Shown here one piece after another: positions 35,684-44,089 of a stretch of 64,000 nucleotides of DNA. Origin of the DNA: DAHVFK01 sp963755395 (GTDB taxonomy: Bacteria > Pseudomonadota > Gammaproteobacteria > Burkholderiales > SG8-39); NCBI GenBank assembly GCA_963755395.1, contig CAVWJJ010000002.1, positions 1,550,001 to 1,614,000 of the forward strand. The letters run 5' to 3'. A program made the position numbers and the translations under genes. Under the pieces are notes generated by a model, which saw nothing but the letters and a program-made list of their open reading frames with translations, searched no databases and was not told where the DNA came from. The stretch's first letter is position 1. The number at the start of each line of letters is the position of its first letter.

Positions 35684-37804
35684 TTGGCTTTGAACCCAAT
35701 CAAGAAGACGTTTACATACGGTACCCAGCAGGTCACGTTCGAAACCGGCGAAATTGCCCGTCAGGCGCATGGCGCCGTCCTCTGTACGATAGACGACACG
35801 GTCGTCCTGGCGACCGTCGTGGCTGCGAAAGAAGCGCGACCGGGCCAGGAATTCTTCCCGCTAACAGTCGACTATGTCGAAAAGACGTATGCGGCGGGCA
35901 AGATTCCGGGGGGCTTCTTCAAGCGCGAGGGGCGCCCTTCGGAGAAGGAGACGCTTACGTGCAGGCTGATTGACCGACCGATCCGGCCGTTGTTTCCGGA
36001 CGGGTTTTACAACGAAGTTCAGGTTGTGGCGACCGTCATGTCGTGCAATCCCGAGGTCGATCCGGATATTCCTGCAATGCTCGGCGTGTCGGCCGCGCTC
36101 ACGCTCTCCGGCATACCGTTTAGCGGACCTATCGGCGGTTGCCGTGTTGCATATATCGATGGACAGTACGTGCTCAACCCGACCGCCACGCAGCTGAAGA
36201 GCTCGAAGCTCAATCTGGTGGTTGCGGGCACGGACCAGGGCGTGTTGATGGTTGAGTCTGAAGCGCTGGAGCTTCCGGAAGACGTGATGCTTGGCGCGGT
36301 CATGTTTGGTCATGAGCAAATGCAGGCCGCCATTCGCGCAATCGATGAGCTGGCGGAGGTTGCGGGCAAGCCTGCGTGGCAAGTAGAACTGCCGCAAAAG
36401 AACGCAGCATTGATCGCGCGCGTGGCGGAACTGGCGGAAAAGGACCTGCGCGAGGCGTTCGAGATGCGCCAGAAGCAGACTCGCAACGTTAGGTTGGGAG
36501 ATATTCGCAAGACCACGCTCGCGAAGCTGCAGGAAGAAGCAAAAGGTGCCGGAACCGAAATTAACTCAAGCGAAGTGAAGGATATCTTCTTCGACCTCGA
36601 ATCAAAGATCGTGCGCAGCCAGATTCTGGATGGTGAGCCCCGGATCGACGGACGAGACACGAGGACTGTGCGACCGATCACCATTCGCCCAGGGGTGCTG
36701 CCACGCACTCACGGGTCAGCACTATTCACGCGGGGCGAAACCCAGGCCCTGGTCACCGTAACGCTCGGCACCGGACGCGATGAGCAAATCATCGACGCGC
36801 TGATGGGGGAATACCGCGAGCGCTTCATGCTTCACTACAACATGCCGCCGTACGCGACAGGGGAAACGGGGCGTATGGGCACGCCGAAACGCCGCGAGGT
36901 CGGCCATGGCCGCCTCGCCAAGCGTGCGCTGGCCGCTGTATTGCCCACGGCAGAAGAGTTTGGTTACTCGATGCGGGTTGTGTCCGAGATCACGGAGTCG
37001 AACGGATCCTCTTCGATGGCGTCGGTTTGTGGCGGCAGTCTGGCGCTGATGGACGCAGGCGTACCGGTCAAGGCGCACGTCGCGGGCATCGCGATGGGCT
37101 TGATCAAGGATGGTAACCGTTTCGCGGTGCTTACCGATATTCTCGGCGACGAGGACCATCTGGGCGACATGGACTTCAAGGTGGCGGGCACGGACCGCGG
37201 CGTGACTGCGCTCCAAATGGACCTCAAGATCGAGTCGATCACCAGGGAAATCATGCGCGTGGCGCTTGACCAGGCGCGCGAAGGCAGGCTTCACATTCTC
37301 GGCCTCATGCAGCAGGCGATCGAACACTCGCGCCAGGAGGTTTCCACCTTCGCGCCGCGCATCATCAAGATTAAGATCAATCCGGAAAAGATCCGTGACG
37401 TGATCGGCAAGGGCGGCGTCGTCATCCGCGGCCTGCAGGAGGCGACCGGCGCAACCATCGAGATTGAGGATGACGGCACCGTGTCCATCGCCTCGACTAG
37501 CGCCGAGGGCGGCGAAGCGGCGAAGCAAAAGATCCTCGAGCTGACCGCGGACGTCGAGGTGGGCAAGATCTACGAAGGTCCGGTATTGAGGTTGCTCGAC
37601 TTCGGCGCAATCGTTCAGCTGCTGCCCGGGCGCGACGGCCTGCTGCACATCTCGCAGATCAGCAACGAGCGGGTGAACGCAGTGTCCGACTACCTCAAGG
37701 AAGGGCAGATCGTGAAGGTGAAGGTGCTTGAGGCCGACGACAAAGGCCGCGTGCGGCTCTCGATGAAGGCGATCAACCCGCCCGAGACGGCAAAGCAGAA
37801 CTAA
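35684..37804 (+). CDS. pnp: Polyribonucleotide nucleotidyltransferase (PNPase)
   Basis: A 706-residue 3'-5' phosphorolytic exoribonuclease. Two RNase PH-like domains are visible (TFETGEIARQAHGAVLC, KREGRPSEKETL, PGVLPRTHGSALFTRGETQ, SSSMASVCGGSLALMDAG), then a KH domain (IRDVIGKGGVVIRGLQEATG) and an S1 domain (YEGPVLRLLDFGAIVQLLPGRDG, LLHISQI). TTG 35684 is the start: a GAGG lies about 5 bases upstream and the protein begins NPIKKTF as in relatives. A 15-base near-repeat straddles its stop codon. Confidence 0.97.
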   Translation: MALNPIKKTFTYGTQQVTFETGEIARQAHGAVLCTIDDTVVLATVVAAKEARPGQEFFPLTVDYVEKTYAAGKIPGGFFKREGRPSEKETLTCRLIDRPIRPLFPDGFYNEVQVVATVMSCNPEVDPDIPAMLGVSAALTLSGIPFSGPIGGCRVAYIDGQYVLNPTATQLKSSKLNLVVAGTDQGVLMVESEALELPEDVMLGAVMFGHEQMQAAIRAIDELAEVAGKPAWQVELPQKNAALIARVAELAEKDLREAFEMRQKQTRNVRLGDIRKTTLAKLQEEAKGAGTEINSSEVKDIFFDLESKIVRSQILDGEPRIDGRDTRTVRPITIRPGVLPRTHGSALFTRGETQALVTVTLGTGRDEQIIDALMGEYRERFMLHYNMPPYATGETGRMGTPKRREVGHGRLAKRALAAVLPTAEEFGYSMRVVSEITESNGSSSMASVCGGSLALMDAGVPVKAHVAGIAMGLIKDGNRFAVLTDILGDEDHLGDMDFKVAGTDRGVTALQMDLKIESITREIMRVALDQAREGRLHILGLMQQAIEHSRQEVSTFAPRIIKIKINPEKIRDVIGKGGVVIRGLQEATGATIEIEDDGTVSIASTSAEGGEAAKQKILELTADVEVGKIYEGPVLRLLDFGAIVQLLPGRDGLLHISQISNERVNAVSDYLKEGQIVKVKVLEADDKGRVRLSMKAINPPETAKQN

Positions 37805-37821
37805 AGCGGCAAAACAGAACT
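37788..37821 (+). repeat. Short tandem near-repeat across the pnp stop codon
   Basis: CGGCAAAGCAGAACT at 37788-37802 and CGGCAAAACAGAACT at 37807-37821 differ by one base and are 19 bases apart. The first copy encodes the last PNPase residues and the stop; the second lies just beyond it, next to the terminator. It looks like a local duplication. Confidence 0.6.
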
Positions 37822-37822
37822 G

Positions 37823-37855
37823 AAAAAGGGCGCCCAGGCGCCCCTATTCTATTGT
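37823..37855. terminator. Bidirectional terminator between pnp and dksA
   Basis: Stem GGGCGC/GCGCCC (37828-37833 / 37838-37843) with loop CCAG. On the minus strand it is followed by TTTTT, making a good intrinsic terminator for dksA. On the plus strand the tail is the weaker CTATTCTATT, for pnp. The two genes converge here. Confidence 0.75.
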
Positions 37856-37871
37856 CTACGTCCAAGAGGCG

Positions 37872-38297
37872 CTACTTGGCGACCTGCTTCTCGCGCAATT
37901 CGTCGAGCGTCTTGCAGTCGATGCACAAGGTGGCCGTCGGGCGCGCTTCGAGGCGCTTGAGGCCGATTTCCACGCCGCAGCTGTCGCAGTAGCCGTATTC
38001 ATTCGCGTCGATTCGGCCGATTGTCTCGTCGATCTTCTTGATAAGCTTGCGTTCCCGGTCACGATTGCGCAATTCCAGTGCCATGTCGGACTCCTGACTG
38101 GCACGGTCGTTGGGGTCGGCGAATACCGTGGCTTCGTCCTGCATCGTATGAACTGTGCGATCGATCTCTTCCGAAAGCTCGGCTTTCAGCTGCTCGAGGA
38201 TCTTCCGGAAGTGAGTCCGTTGGCGCGCGTTCATATACTCTTCGCCCTTCTTCGGTGCGTACGGCGTGAAGCTCTTCCGGGTCAGTTCGACGGCCAT
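37872..38297 (-). CDS. dksA: RNA polymerase-binding transcription factor DksA
   Basis: A 141-residue regulator that enters the RNA polymerase secondary channel and with ppGpp controls rRNA and amino-acid promoters. A long coiled coil (RTHFRKILEQLKAELSEEID to ELRNRDRERKLIKKI) has the tip motif DPNDRA. A four-Cys zinc finger CDSCGVEI...CIDC follows. ATG 38297 (MAVELTRKSF) is chosen over an upstream ATG in a non-conserved extension. It is transcribed away from the tRNA cluster. Confidence 0.95.
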   Translation of the reverse strand: MAVELTRKSFTPYAPKKGEEYMNARQRTHFRKILEQLKAELSEEIDRTVHTMQDEATVFADPNDRASQESDMALELRNRDRERKLIKKIDETIGRIDANEYGYCDSCGVEIGLKRLEARPTATLCIDCKTLDELREKQVAK

Positions 38298-38403
38298 TGA
38301 TGCAGTTGCCTGGAAAAAGGAAAGGCGCTTTTTAGCAGAAATAGACCCCACCCGCAAGCAAACTCGGATCGTGCTTATATCCCAGTTCTTTCACGGGGTT
38401 GCG

Positions 38404-38432
38404 TTGCTCCACTTGCTCTGCCGGAGTATCAT
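38404..38432 (+). promoter_or_regulatory. Candidate promoter of the tRNA cluster
   Basis: TTGCTC (38404-38409), a 17-base spacer and TATCAT (38427-38432; five of six). It ends 14 bases before the first tRNA in the gap divergent from dksA. Confidence 0.45.
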
Positions 38433-38446
38433 GTGCGACCGATTTT

Positions 38447-38523
38447 CGGGGTGTGGCGCAGTCTGGTAGCGCGCTTGCTTTGGGAGCAAGATGTCGGGAG
38501 TTCGAATCTCTCCACCCCGACCA
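38447..38523 (+). tRNA. tRNA-Pro (anticodon TGG)
   Basis: A 77-base cloverleaf: acceptor CGGGGTG/CACCCCG, D-arm GCGC-containing, anticodon stem CTTGC/GCAAG with loop TTTGGGA (anticodon TGG), T-arm GGGAG-TTCGAAT-CTCTC with one non-Watson-Crick pair, discriminator A and an encoded CCA. First of three tRNAs. Confidence 0.96.
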
Positions 38524-38537
38524 GCTTTGCAGGCGGG

Positions 38538-38614
38538 CTGCCCGTAGCTCAACCGGATAGAGCACCAGCCTTCTAAGCTGGGGGTTGTGGGTTCGAGTCC
38601 CGCCGGGCAGGCCA
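38538..38614 (+). tRNA. tRNA-Arg (anticodon TCT)
   Basis: A 77-base cloverleaf: acceptor CTGCCCG/CGGGCAG, D-stem GCTC/GAGC, anticodon stem CCAGC/GCTGG with loop CTTCTAA (anticodon TCT), T-arm GTGGG-TTCGAGT-CCCGC, discriminator G and an encoded CCA. It begins 14 bases after tRNA-Pro. Confidence 0.96.
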
Positions 38615-38684
38615 GAATCGCGCCCACAATCTCGCGCTGCACGGTAGGGGTTTGGCGACAGACTTTTGTTGGCGGTTCTTCGAC

Positions 38685-38760
38685 GGTGGCCGTAGCTCAA
38701 CGGTAGAGTCCTGGATTGTGATTCCAGTTGTTGTGGGTTCGAGTCCCATCGGCCACCCCA
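38685..38760 (+). tRNA. tRNA-His (anticodon GTG)
   Basis: Acceptor GTGGCCG/CGGCCAC preceded by the tRNA-His-specific G at position -1 (38685), which faces discriminator C. Anticodon stem CTGGA/TCCAG with loop TTGTGAT (anticodon GTG), T-arm GTGGG-TTCGAGT-CCCAT, encoded CCA. The 3' end is 4 bases from the stop of the convergent prmB. Confidence 0.96.
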
Positions 38761-38764
38761 GTTT

Positions 38765-39688
38765 TCACTGACACCCGCGGCGCGCAGGCGTTTTCGTTCT
38801 GAGAGGGACGAGCGCTTCGCGCTCGAGGACGAAGACGTGACCCGGCCCGATGCTGGTCTCCGGCCAGGCGAAGGGGACCGAGGGATAGGCCCGGTCGAGC
38901 ACGCGCCGATTGTGGCCGATCTCGCATACGAGCGAGCCACCGGGCTGAAGGTGATCCGCGGCGGCTTCGAGGATTTTCCTCACCAGGGCGAGTCCGTCGG
39001 CGCCGCCGGCAAGGGCGAGTGCAGGCTCGTGGCGGTATTCGCGCGGCAGTGAACGCATCGACGTGGCGTTCACGTAGGGAGGATTGGATACGATTAGGTC
39101 GTAGCGGCGGCCCTTCAGCGCTGCAAATAGATCCGAGCGGACCAGCTGGATGCGGCGGCCGAGGCGATAGCGGGCCACGTTGCGCCGGGCGACCGCGAGG
39201 GCTCCCGGGGAGATATCGGTGGCATCGACCTGCGCCTGAGGGAGGGTCTTTGCGAGCAGAACGGCGAGGCAGCCCGAACCAGTGCACAGATCGAGCGCGC
39301 GGCGAACTGGACGCCTTAGCCAGGGCTCGAACCTCTCGCGTGCGAGCTCGGCGATGAACGAGCGCGGGATGATGACTCGTGGATCGACGTAGAAGCTGTA
39401 CTCGCCAAGCCAGGCCTCGTGCGTCAGGTATGCGACCGGGATCTTCTCGCGTATTCGGCGCTCGACAAGCGCCAGGATCTGGCGTTGTTCGCCCGGGGTC
39501 ACGACCCGCGCACGGTACGGCGCCAAGTCTTCCAGCGGCAAATGCAGCGTGTGAAGAATGAGGTAGGCCGCATCGTCGCGCGCGTTGTGGGTGCCGTGTC
39601 CGTAATGCAGGGCGGCACGCTGGAGGCGGCTGACGATGTCGCGGAACAACCCGCCTACTGATGTGGCAGGCCCCCCGGGTGGCGGCAT
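38765..39688 (-). CDS. prmB: 50S ribosomal protein L3 N5-glutamine methyltransferase
   Basis: A 307-residue SAM-dependent methyltransferase that methylates the GGQ-like glutamine of ribosomal protein L3. The N-terminal region with YGHGTHNARDDAAYLILH separates PrmB from the release-factor enzyme PrmC. The SAM site DLCTGSGCLAVLLAK, the acidic ATDIS and the catalytic NPPY in IVSNPPYVN are intact. Last gene of the queF-dapC-dapD-pilU-dapE-prmB run, 7 bases after dapE. Its 3' end abuts tRNA-His. Confidence 0.93.
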   Translation of the reverse strand: MPPPGGPATSVGGLFRDIVSRLQRAALHYGHGTHNARDDAAYLILHTLHLPLEDLAPYRARVVTPGEQRQILALVERRIREKIPVAYLTHEAWLGEYSFYVDPRVIIPRSFIAELARERFEPWLRRPVRRALDLCTGSGCLAVLLAKTLPQAQVDATDISPGALAVARRNVARYRLGRRIQLVRSDLFAALKGRRYDLIVSNPPYVNATSMRSLPREYRHEPALALAGGADGLALVRKILEAAADHLQPGGSLVCEIGHNRRVLDRAYPSVPFAWPETSIGPGHVFVLEREALVPLRTKTPARRGCQ

Positions 39689-39695
39689 TTGGGCG

Positions 39696-40838
39696 CTAAG
39701 GGAGAAGGGCCCTGAGAACGTCGAGGTAGATCCCGGGCAGTTGCTCGAGCGCCGCGAGCTCGATATTCTCGTTCAGCTTGTGGATGGTCGCGTTAACCGG
39801 GCCCAGCTCGACGATCTCGGGACATATCCGCGCGATAAAGCGGCCGTCGGATGTGCCGCCCGCCGTGGAAAGCTCGGGCTTGCGGCCGGTATGGTCGAGA
39901 ATAGCGCGCCTGACAGCATCGACGAGCTTGCCGCTGCGCGTAATGAACGGCAGGCCCGAGAGGTTCCAGCGGATCTCGTAATCCAGCTCGTGCCTGCGGA
40001 GGATATCCTCCAGCCTCCGCTTGAGCGATTGCTCGCTGCTTTTGGTGCAGAAGCGGAAATTGAACTCGATCTCGATCGAGGCCGGGATGACGTTATTGGC
40101 TCCCGTGCCGCCATGGATATTCGAAATCTGAAATGCCGTGGGGGGGAAGTGCTCATCGCCGTCGTCCCAGTGCATCGCGATCAGTTCCGCCAACGCCGGC
40201 GCAACGAGATGAATTGGATTGCGCGCCAGATGCGGGTAGGCGATGTGCCCTTGAACGCCGCGGACCGTAAGTCGACCGGAAAGTGAACCGCGTCGACCGT
40301 TCTTTATCGAGTCGCCCAGAGCCTCGACCGACGACGGTTCACCAACGATACAGTAATCTATCAATTCGCCGCGCTGCTTGAGCTTATCGACGACGCGCGC
40401 CGTTCCATCGACCGAGGGCCCTTCTTCATCTGAAGTGATGAGGAAGGCGATCGATCCGCTATGGCCCGGGCGCTCGCGGGTGAAGGCCTCGACGGCGGTC
40501 ACGAAAGAAGCGATCGACGACTTCATGTCGGCAGATCCCCGCCCGTAGAGCCGGCCATCACGCATCGTCGGTCGAAACGGGTCGGAAAGCCATTGATCGA
40601 GCGGGCCGGGCGGCACGACGTCTGTGTGCCCGGCAAAGCACAGAAGCGGAGGGGCGCTGCCACGCCGCGCCCAGAGATTGCTCACTTCGCCGCAACGGAT
40701 GGCCTCGCACGCGAATCCGGCTGCGGCCAGTCTCGTAGCGATCATTTCCTGGCAGCCCGCATCGTTCGGGGTGACGGAGGGACGTGCGATCAGGTCTTTC
40801 GCAAGTTCGAGGGTTTCCTTCACAACGGCCGCGGTCAC
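39696..40838 (-). CDS. dapE: Succinyl-diaminopimelate desuccinylase
   Basis: A 380-residue M20 metallopeptidase-fold enzyme of lysine/meso-diaminopimelate synthesis, with two zinc ions. Ligand motifs: CFAGHTDVVPPG, YGRGSADMKSS, TSDEEGPSVDGT and, after the dimerisation domain, EFNFRFCTKSSEQSLK and GGTSDGRF. GTG 40838 (MTAAVVKETLEL after the start) overlaps the pilU stop by 4 bases (GTGA); the open frame further upstream is a pilU shadow. It acts after DapC in the succinylase pathway. Confidence 0.94.
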   Translation of the reverse strand: MTAAVVKETLELAKDLIARPSVTPNDAGCQEMIATRLAAAGFACEAIRCGEVSNLWARRGSAPPLLCFAGHTDVVPPGPLDQWLSDPFRPTMRDGRLYGRGSADMKSSIASFVTAVEAFTRERPGHSGSIAFLITSDEEGPSVDGTARVVDKLKQRGELIDYCIVGEPSSVEALGDSIKNGRRGSLSGRLTVRGVQGHIAYPHLARNPIHLVAPALAELIAMHWDDGDEHFPPTAFQISNIHGGTGANNVIPASIEIEFNFRFCTKSSEQSLKRRLEDILRRHELDYEIRWNLSGLPFITRSGKLVDAVRRAILDHTGRKPELSTAGGTSDGRFIARICPEIVELGPVNATIHKLNENIELAALEQLPGIYLDVLRALLP

Positions 40839-42037
40839 GACATGTCGATCTTGATGTCCCTGAACTGGGTGACATCGGTCGTGCGGGAGTAGGGATCCTC
40901 GTCGGAGTCGTGCTCGCCGCTCGGAGGCGCCTCGGCCGAAGCTTCGGGTGTGGCTTGGTCGGAAGTGACCTCCCCAGCGGTGGCCTGATTGATCAGCCAA
41001 AGCATATTTGTGGCGGAGTCCGCATTCGACATCGCCTCGTCCTGGGTGATGTGACCGTCCATGAACAGGCGAAAGAGTGCCTGCTCGAACGTCTGCGATC
41101 CCGGCGCCATGCTCTTTTCGAGCGCTTCCTTGATCTCGTTGATCTCGCCTTTTTCAATCAGTTCCTGGACGTGGCGCGTATTGAGCAGGACTTCCACAGC
41201 GGCGGCCCGTCTGCCCGTCTTGGTGCGCACGAGACGTTGTGAGATGACGGCCTGCAGCGTGGCCCCGAGGTCCAACAGCAGGCTCGGCCGATTCTCGAGC
41301 GGATAGAAGTTGATGATCCGATTCATCGCGTGATAACTGTTGTTGGCATGCAGGGTCGCGAGGCAAAGGTGGCCTGATTGGGCGTAAGCCAGCGCCATCG
41401 CCATAGTTTCCTTGTCGCGAATCTCGCCGATCAAGATGCAATCCGGGGCTTGCCGCAGGGCATTTCTCAGCGCTACCCAGAAGGCCTTGGTGTCAGTACC
41501 TATCTCGCGCTGGTTGACGATCGATTTCTTACTCTTGAATATATACTCGACCGGATCTTCGAGCGTCAGTATATGTCCCGTCTGGAGGGAGTTCCGATAG
41601 TCGAGCATCGCGGCCAGCGAGGTGGACTTGCCGGAACCTGTCGCGCCGACCATTAGCATCAGGCCGCGCTTCTGCATGATTACTTCTTTCAGTATGGGCG
41701 GAAGGCCAAGACTGTCCAGCGGAGGGATAACGCCGGGGATGTAACGCACCACGACCGCCGGCGTCTGCTTCTGGCGGAATGCGCTGATGCGAAAGCTGCC
41801 GACACCCTCGAAGGTATACCCGGTATTCAGCTCCATTTCCTCTTCGTACTCACGGATCTGCTTATCCGTGAGAATTTCATATAGGAGCTGCTTGACGGTC
41901 TCTTCCGTCATGATCGTCTGATTCACGGGCATTGCGATGCCGTTGATCTTGATGTTGATCGGCGCGCCAACGGACAGGAAGATGTCCGAGGCGTTCTTCT
42001 CCGCCATCAATTGAAACAAACGCTTGATCGCCGACAT
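40835..42037 (-). CDS. pilU: Type IV pilus retraction ATPase, PilT/PilU family
   Basis: A 400-residue secretion-type ATPase of twitching motility. Walker A GATGSGKSTSL, the Asp box LTLEDPVEYIFKSKKS, Walker B CILIGEIRDKETM and the His box HLCLATLHANNSYHA are all present. The length, the NTGYTFEGVGSFRIS region and the acidic C-terminal tail fit PilU better than PilT. ATG 42037 follows AGGGGG. It lies between dapD and dapE, with a 4-base overlap into dapE, so it is co-expressed with lysine/peptidoglycan precursor genes. No pilT lies in the window. Confidence 0.92.
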   Translation of the reverse strand: MSAIKRLFQLMAEKNASDIFLSVGAPINIKINGIAMPVNQTIMTEETVKQLLYEILTDKQIREYEEEMELNTGYTFEGVGSFRISAFRQKQTPAVVVRYIPGVIPPLDSLGLPPILKEVIMQKRGLMLMVGATGSGKSTSLAAMLDYRNSLQTGHILTLEDPVEYIFKSKKSIVNQREIGTDTKAFWVALRNALRQAPDCILIGEIRDKETMAMALAYAQSGHLCLATLHANNSYHAMNRIINFYPLENRPSLLLDLGATLQAVISQRLVRTKTGRRAAAVEVLLNTRHVQELIEKGEINEIKEALEKSMAPGSQTFEQALFRLFMDGHITQDEAMSNADSATNMLWLINQATAGEVTSDQATPEASAEAPPSGEHDSDEDPYSRTTDVTQFRDIKIDMS

Positions 42038-42067
42038 GGCCACCCCCTGCAATCTTACGACAACGGT

Positions 42068-42889
42068 CTAATCGCCCCGCAATAGCTCATTCAGACTCGT
42101 TTTCGCCCGAGTCTTCGCGTCGACCCTCTTGACGATAACAGCGCAATACAGCGCGCAACTGCGATCACGCGACGGCAGCGTGCCCGGCACGACCACGGAA
42201 CCCGAAGGCACACGCCCGTAAATTATCTCACCGCTCTCTCGGTCGAAGATCCTGGTGCTCTGTCCGATGAATACGCCCATCGAGATCACACTGTTTTCCT
42301 CGACTATGACGCCTTCGACCACTTCCGAACGCGCGCCGATGAAGCAATTGTCTTCGATGATGACCGGGTTGGCCTGCAGGGGTTCCAGTACCCCGCCGAT
42401 GCCAACGCCTCCCGAAAGATGCACGTTCTTTCCGATCTGGGCACAAGACCCCACGGTCGCCCAGGTATCGACCATCGTTCCTTCGTCGACGTAGGCGCCT
42501 ATGTTTACATAGGACGGCATCAGCACGACATTACGCGCGATAAACGACCCGCGGCGCACCATGGCCGGGGGGACGACGCGAAATCCGCCCGCATTGAACT
42601 GGACCGCATCGTAGCCGGCGAACTTGGAGGGGACCTTATCGAAATAGCGACTCGCCCCGCCTTCAAGCAGGCGATTGTCTTCAATTCGGAACGACAGCAG
42701 CACCGCCTTCTTGATCCATTGATGAGTGACCCAGCTACCGGCGTTCTTTTCGCACACTCTCAGCCGCCCTGCGTCCAGTGCCGCCATTACGAACTCGACG
42801 GCTTCGCGCAGTGCCCTCGGGGCGGACGAGGGATTGATCGTTGCGCGATCCTCCCAGGCCTCATCGATCGACTTTTGTGCGGATTCCAT
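42068..42889 (-). CDS. dapD: Tetrahydrodipicolinate N-succinyltransferase
   Basis: A 273-residue trimeric left-handed beta-helix acyltransferase using succinyl-CoA in the succinylase lysine pathway. Recognisable: WEDRATINPSSAP at the N-terminus, AVLLSFRIEDNRLL, YVNIGAYVDEGTMVDTWATV, SCAQIGKNVHLSGGVGIGGV and VIVEENSVISMGVFIGQSTR. It starts 6 bases after dapC and precedes pilU. Confidence 0.96.
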   Translation of the reverse strand: MESAQKSIDEAWEDRATINPSSAPRALREAVEFVMAALDAGRLRVCEKNAGSWVTHQWIKKAVLLSFRIEDNRLLEGGASRYFDKVPSKFAGYDAVQFNAGGFRVVPPAMVRRGSFIARNVVLMPSYVNIGAYVDEGTMVDTWATVGSCAQIGKNVHLSGGVGIGGVLEPLQANPVIIEDNCFIGARSEVVEGVIVEENSVISMGVFIGQSTRIFDRESGEIIYGRVPSGSVVVPGTLPSRDRSCALYCAVIVKRVDAKTRAKTSLNELLRGD

Positions 42890-42895
42890 GATTTC

Positions 42896-44089
42896 TCAGA
42901 GTGTACGGGCAAATCGATTGATGCGTTCCGCCGCCTCGACACATTCGGCAAGTGGTGCGACGAGCGCCACGCGCACCCTGTAGCGTCCGGGATTTCCGCC
43001 CTGCGCATCGCGCGCGAGGTAGCTACCTGGAAGAACGAGCACATTATATTCGCGCAACAGGCGTCGCGCGAATTCGCAGTCGTCGATCGGCGTGCGGATC
43101 CAGAGGTAGAAGCCCCCTTCCGGCATACTCGTTGCGAGGGGGGCGTCGACCAGTGGCAGCACGGCGCGGAATTTTTCAGCGTACTGGCGCCGGTTCTCGC
43201 GCACGTGCACTTCGTCGCGCCATGCGGCGATCGAGGCCTGCTGTACGGTCAGGCTCATCGCGGAGCCATGGTAGGTGCGGTAGAGGAGAAAGTCCCGCAG
43301 CAGCTTTGCGTCGCCCGCAACGAAGCCCGAGCGCATGCCCGGGGCATTAGAGCGCTTGGAAAGGCTCGAGAATACGACCAGCCTGTTGTGGCCATTTCGG
43401 CCGAGGCGATGCGAGGCTTCGAGCGCGCCTAGGGGCGGCCGGGCTTCGTCGAAGTACAGCTCGGAATAGCATTCGTCCGACGCGATCGCGAAACCGTGGC
43501 GATCTGACAGTTCGAAGAGCAGCTTCCAATCGTCCATCTGCATGACGCTCCCGCTGGGGTTGGCCGGCGAGCAGGCGTAAACGAGCTGGACGTTGCGCCA
43601 TTCGGCGGCGGGCAACGTGTCGTAGCGCACGCGGAAGCCGGATTGTTCGTCCGCGTTGAGATACACAGGAGTGGCGCCCGCGAGGATCGCTGCACCTTCG
43701 TAGATTTGGTAGAACGGATTAGGGCAAACGACTTTCGCATTGCCGCTTAAAGGGTCGACCACCGACTGCGCGAACGCGAACAAGGCTTCGCGCGAACCGT
43801 TCACTGGCAACACTTCGGTCGCCGCGTCGACGGGCGGGAGCGTATAGCGGTGCGCGAGCCATTCGGCAATCGCTTCGCGCAGTGCCGGCGTACCCGCCGT
43901 CGCCGGGTAAGCGGCAAGCCCGTCGAGCGCGCCGGTCAGCGCTTCGCGGATCAGCGCGGGCGTCGGATGCTTGGGCTCGCCGATTGACAAGTTGATCGGC
44001 CGCAGTTCCGGATTCGGCTCGATGCCGGCGAGCAGCGCGCGCAGCTTCTCGAAAGCATATGGCTGCAGCGCGGCGAGACGGGGATTCAT
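42896..44089 (-). CDS. dapC: Succinyldiaminopimelate transaminase
   Basis: A 397-residue fold-type I PLP aminotransferase converting N-succinyl-2-amino-6-ketopimelate to N-succinyl-LL-DAP. The N-terminus NPRLAALQPYAFEKLRALL is typical of betaproteobacterial DapC. The PLP lysine is in FSSLSKRSNAPGMRSGF, with ACSPANPSG and SDECYSELYF also present. The ATG overlaps the queF stop by 4 bases. Assignment over other aminotransferases rests on these features and on the adjacent dapD. Confidence 0.93.
   Translation of the reverse strand: MNPRLAALQPYAFEKLRALLAGIEPNPELRPINLSIGEPKHPTPALIREALTGALDGLAAYPATAGTPALREAIAEWLAHRYTLPPVDAATEVLPVNGSREALFAFAQSVVDPLSGNAKVVCPNPFYQIYEGAAILAGATPVYLNADEQSGFRVRYDTLPAAEWRNVQLVYACSPANPSGSVMQMDDWKLLFELSDRHGFAIASDECYSELYFDEARPPLGALEASHRLGRNGHNRLVVFSSLSKRSNAPGMRSGFVAGDAKLLRDFLLYRTYHGSAMSLTVQQASIAAWRDEVHVRENRRQYAEKFRAVLPLVDAPLATSMPEGGFYLWIRTPIDDCEFARRLLREYNVLVLPGSYLARDAQGGNPGRYRVRVALVAPLAECVEAAERINRFARTL

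Noticed and set aside
36722..37648. 308-codon open frame antisense to pnp
   Set aside because: No domain, no start context, completely overlaps PNPase coding sequence.
42419..43432. 337-codon plus-strand frame across dapD and dapC
   Set aside because: Antisense to two clear lysine-pathway genes; composition looks like reverse-frame translation.
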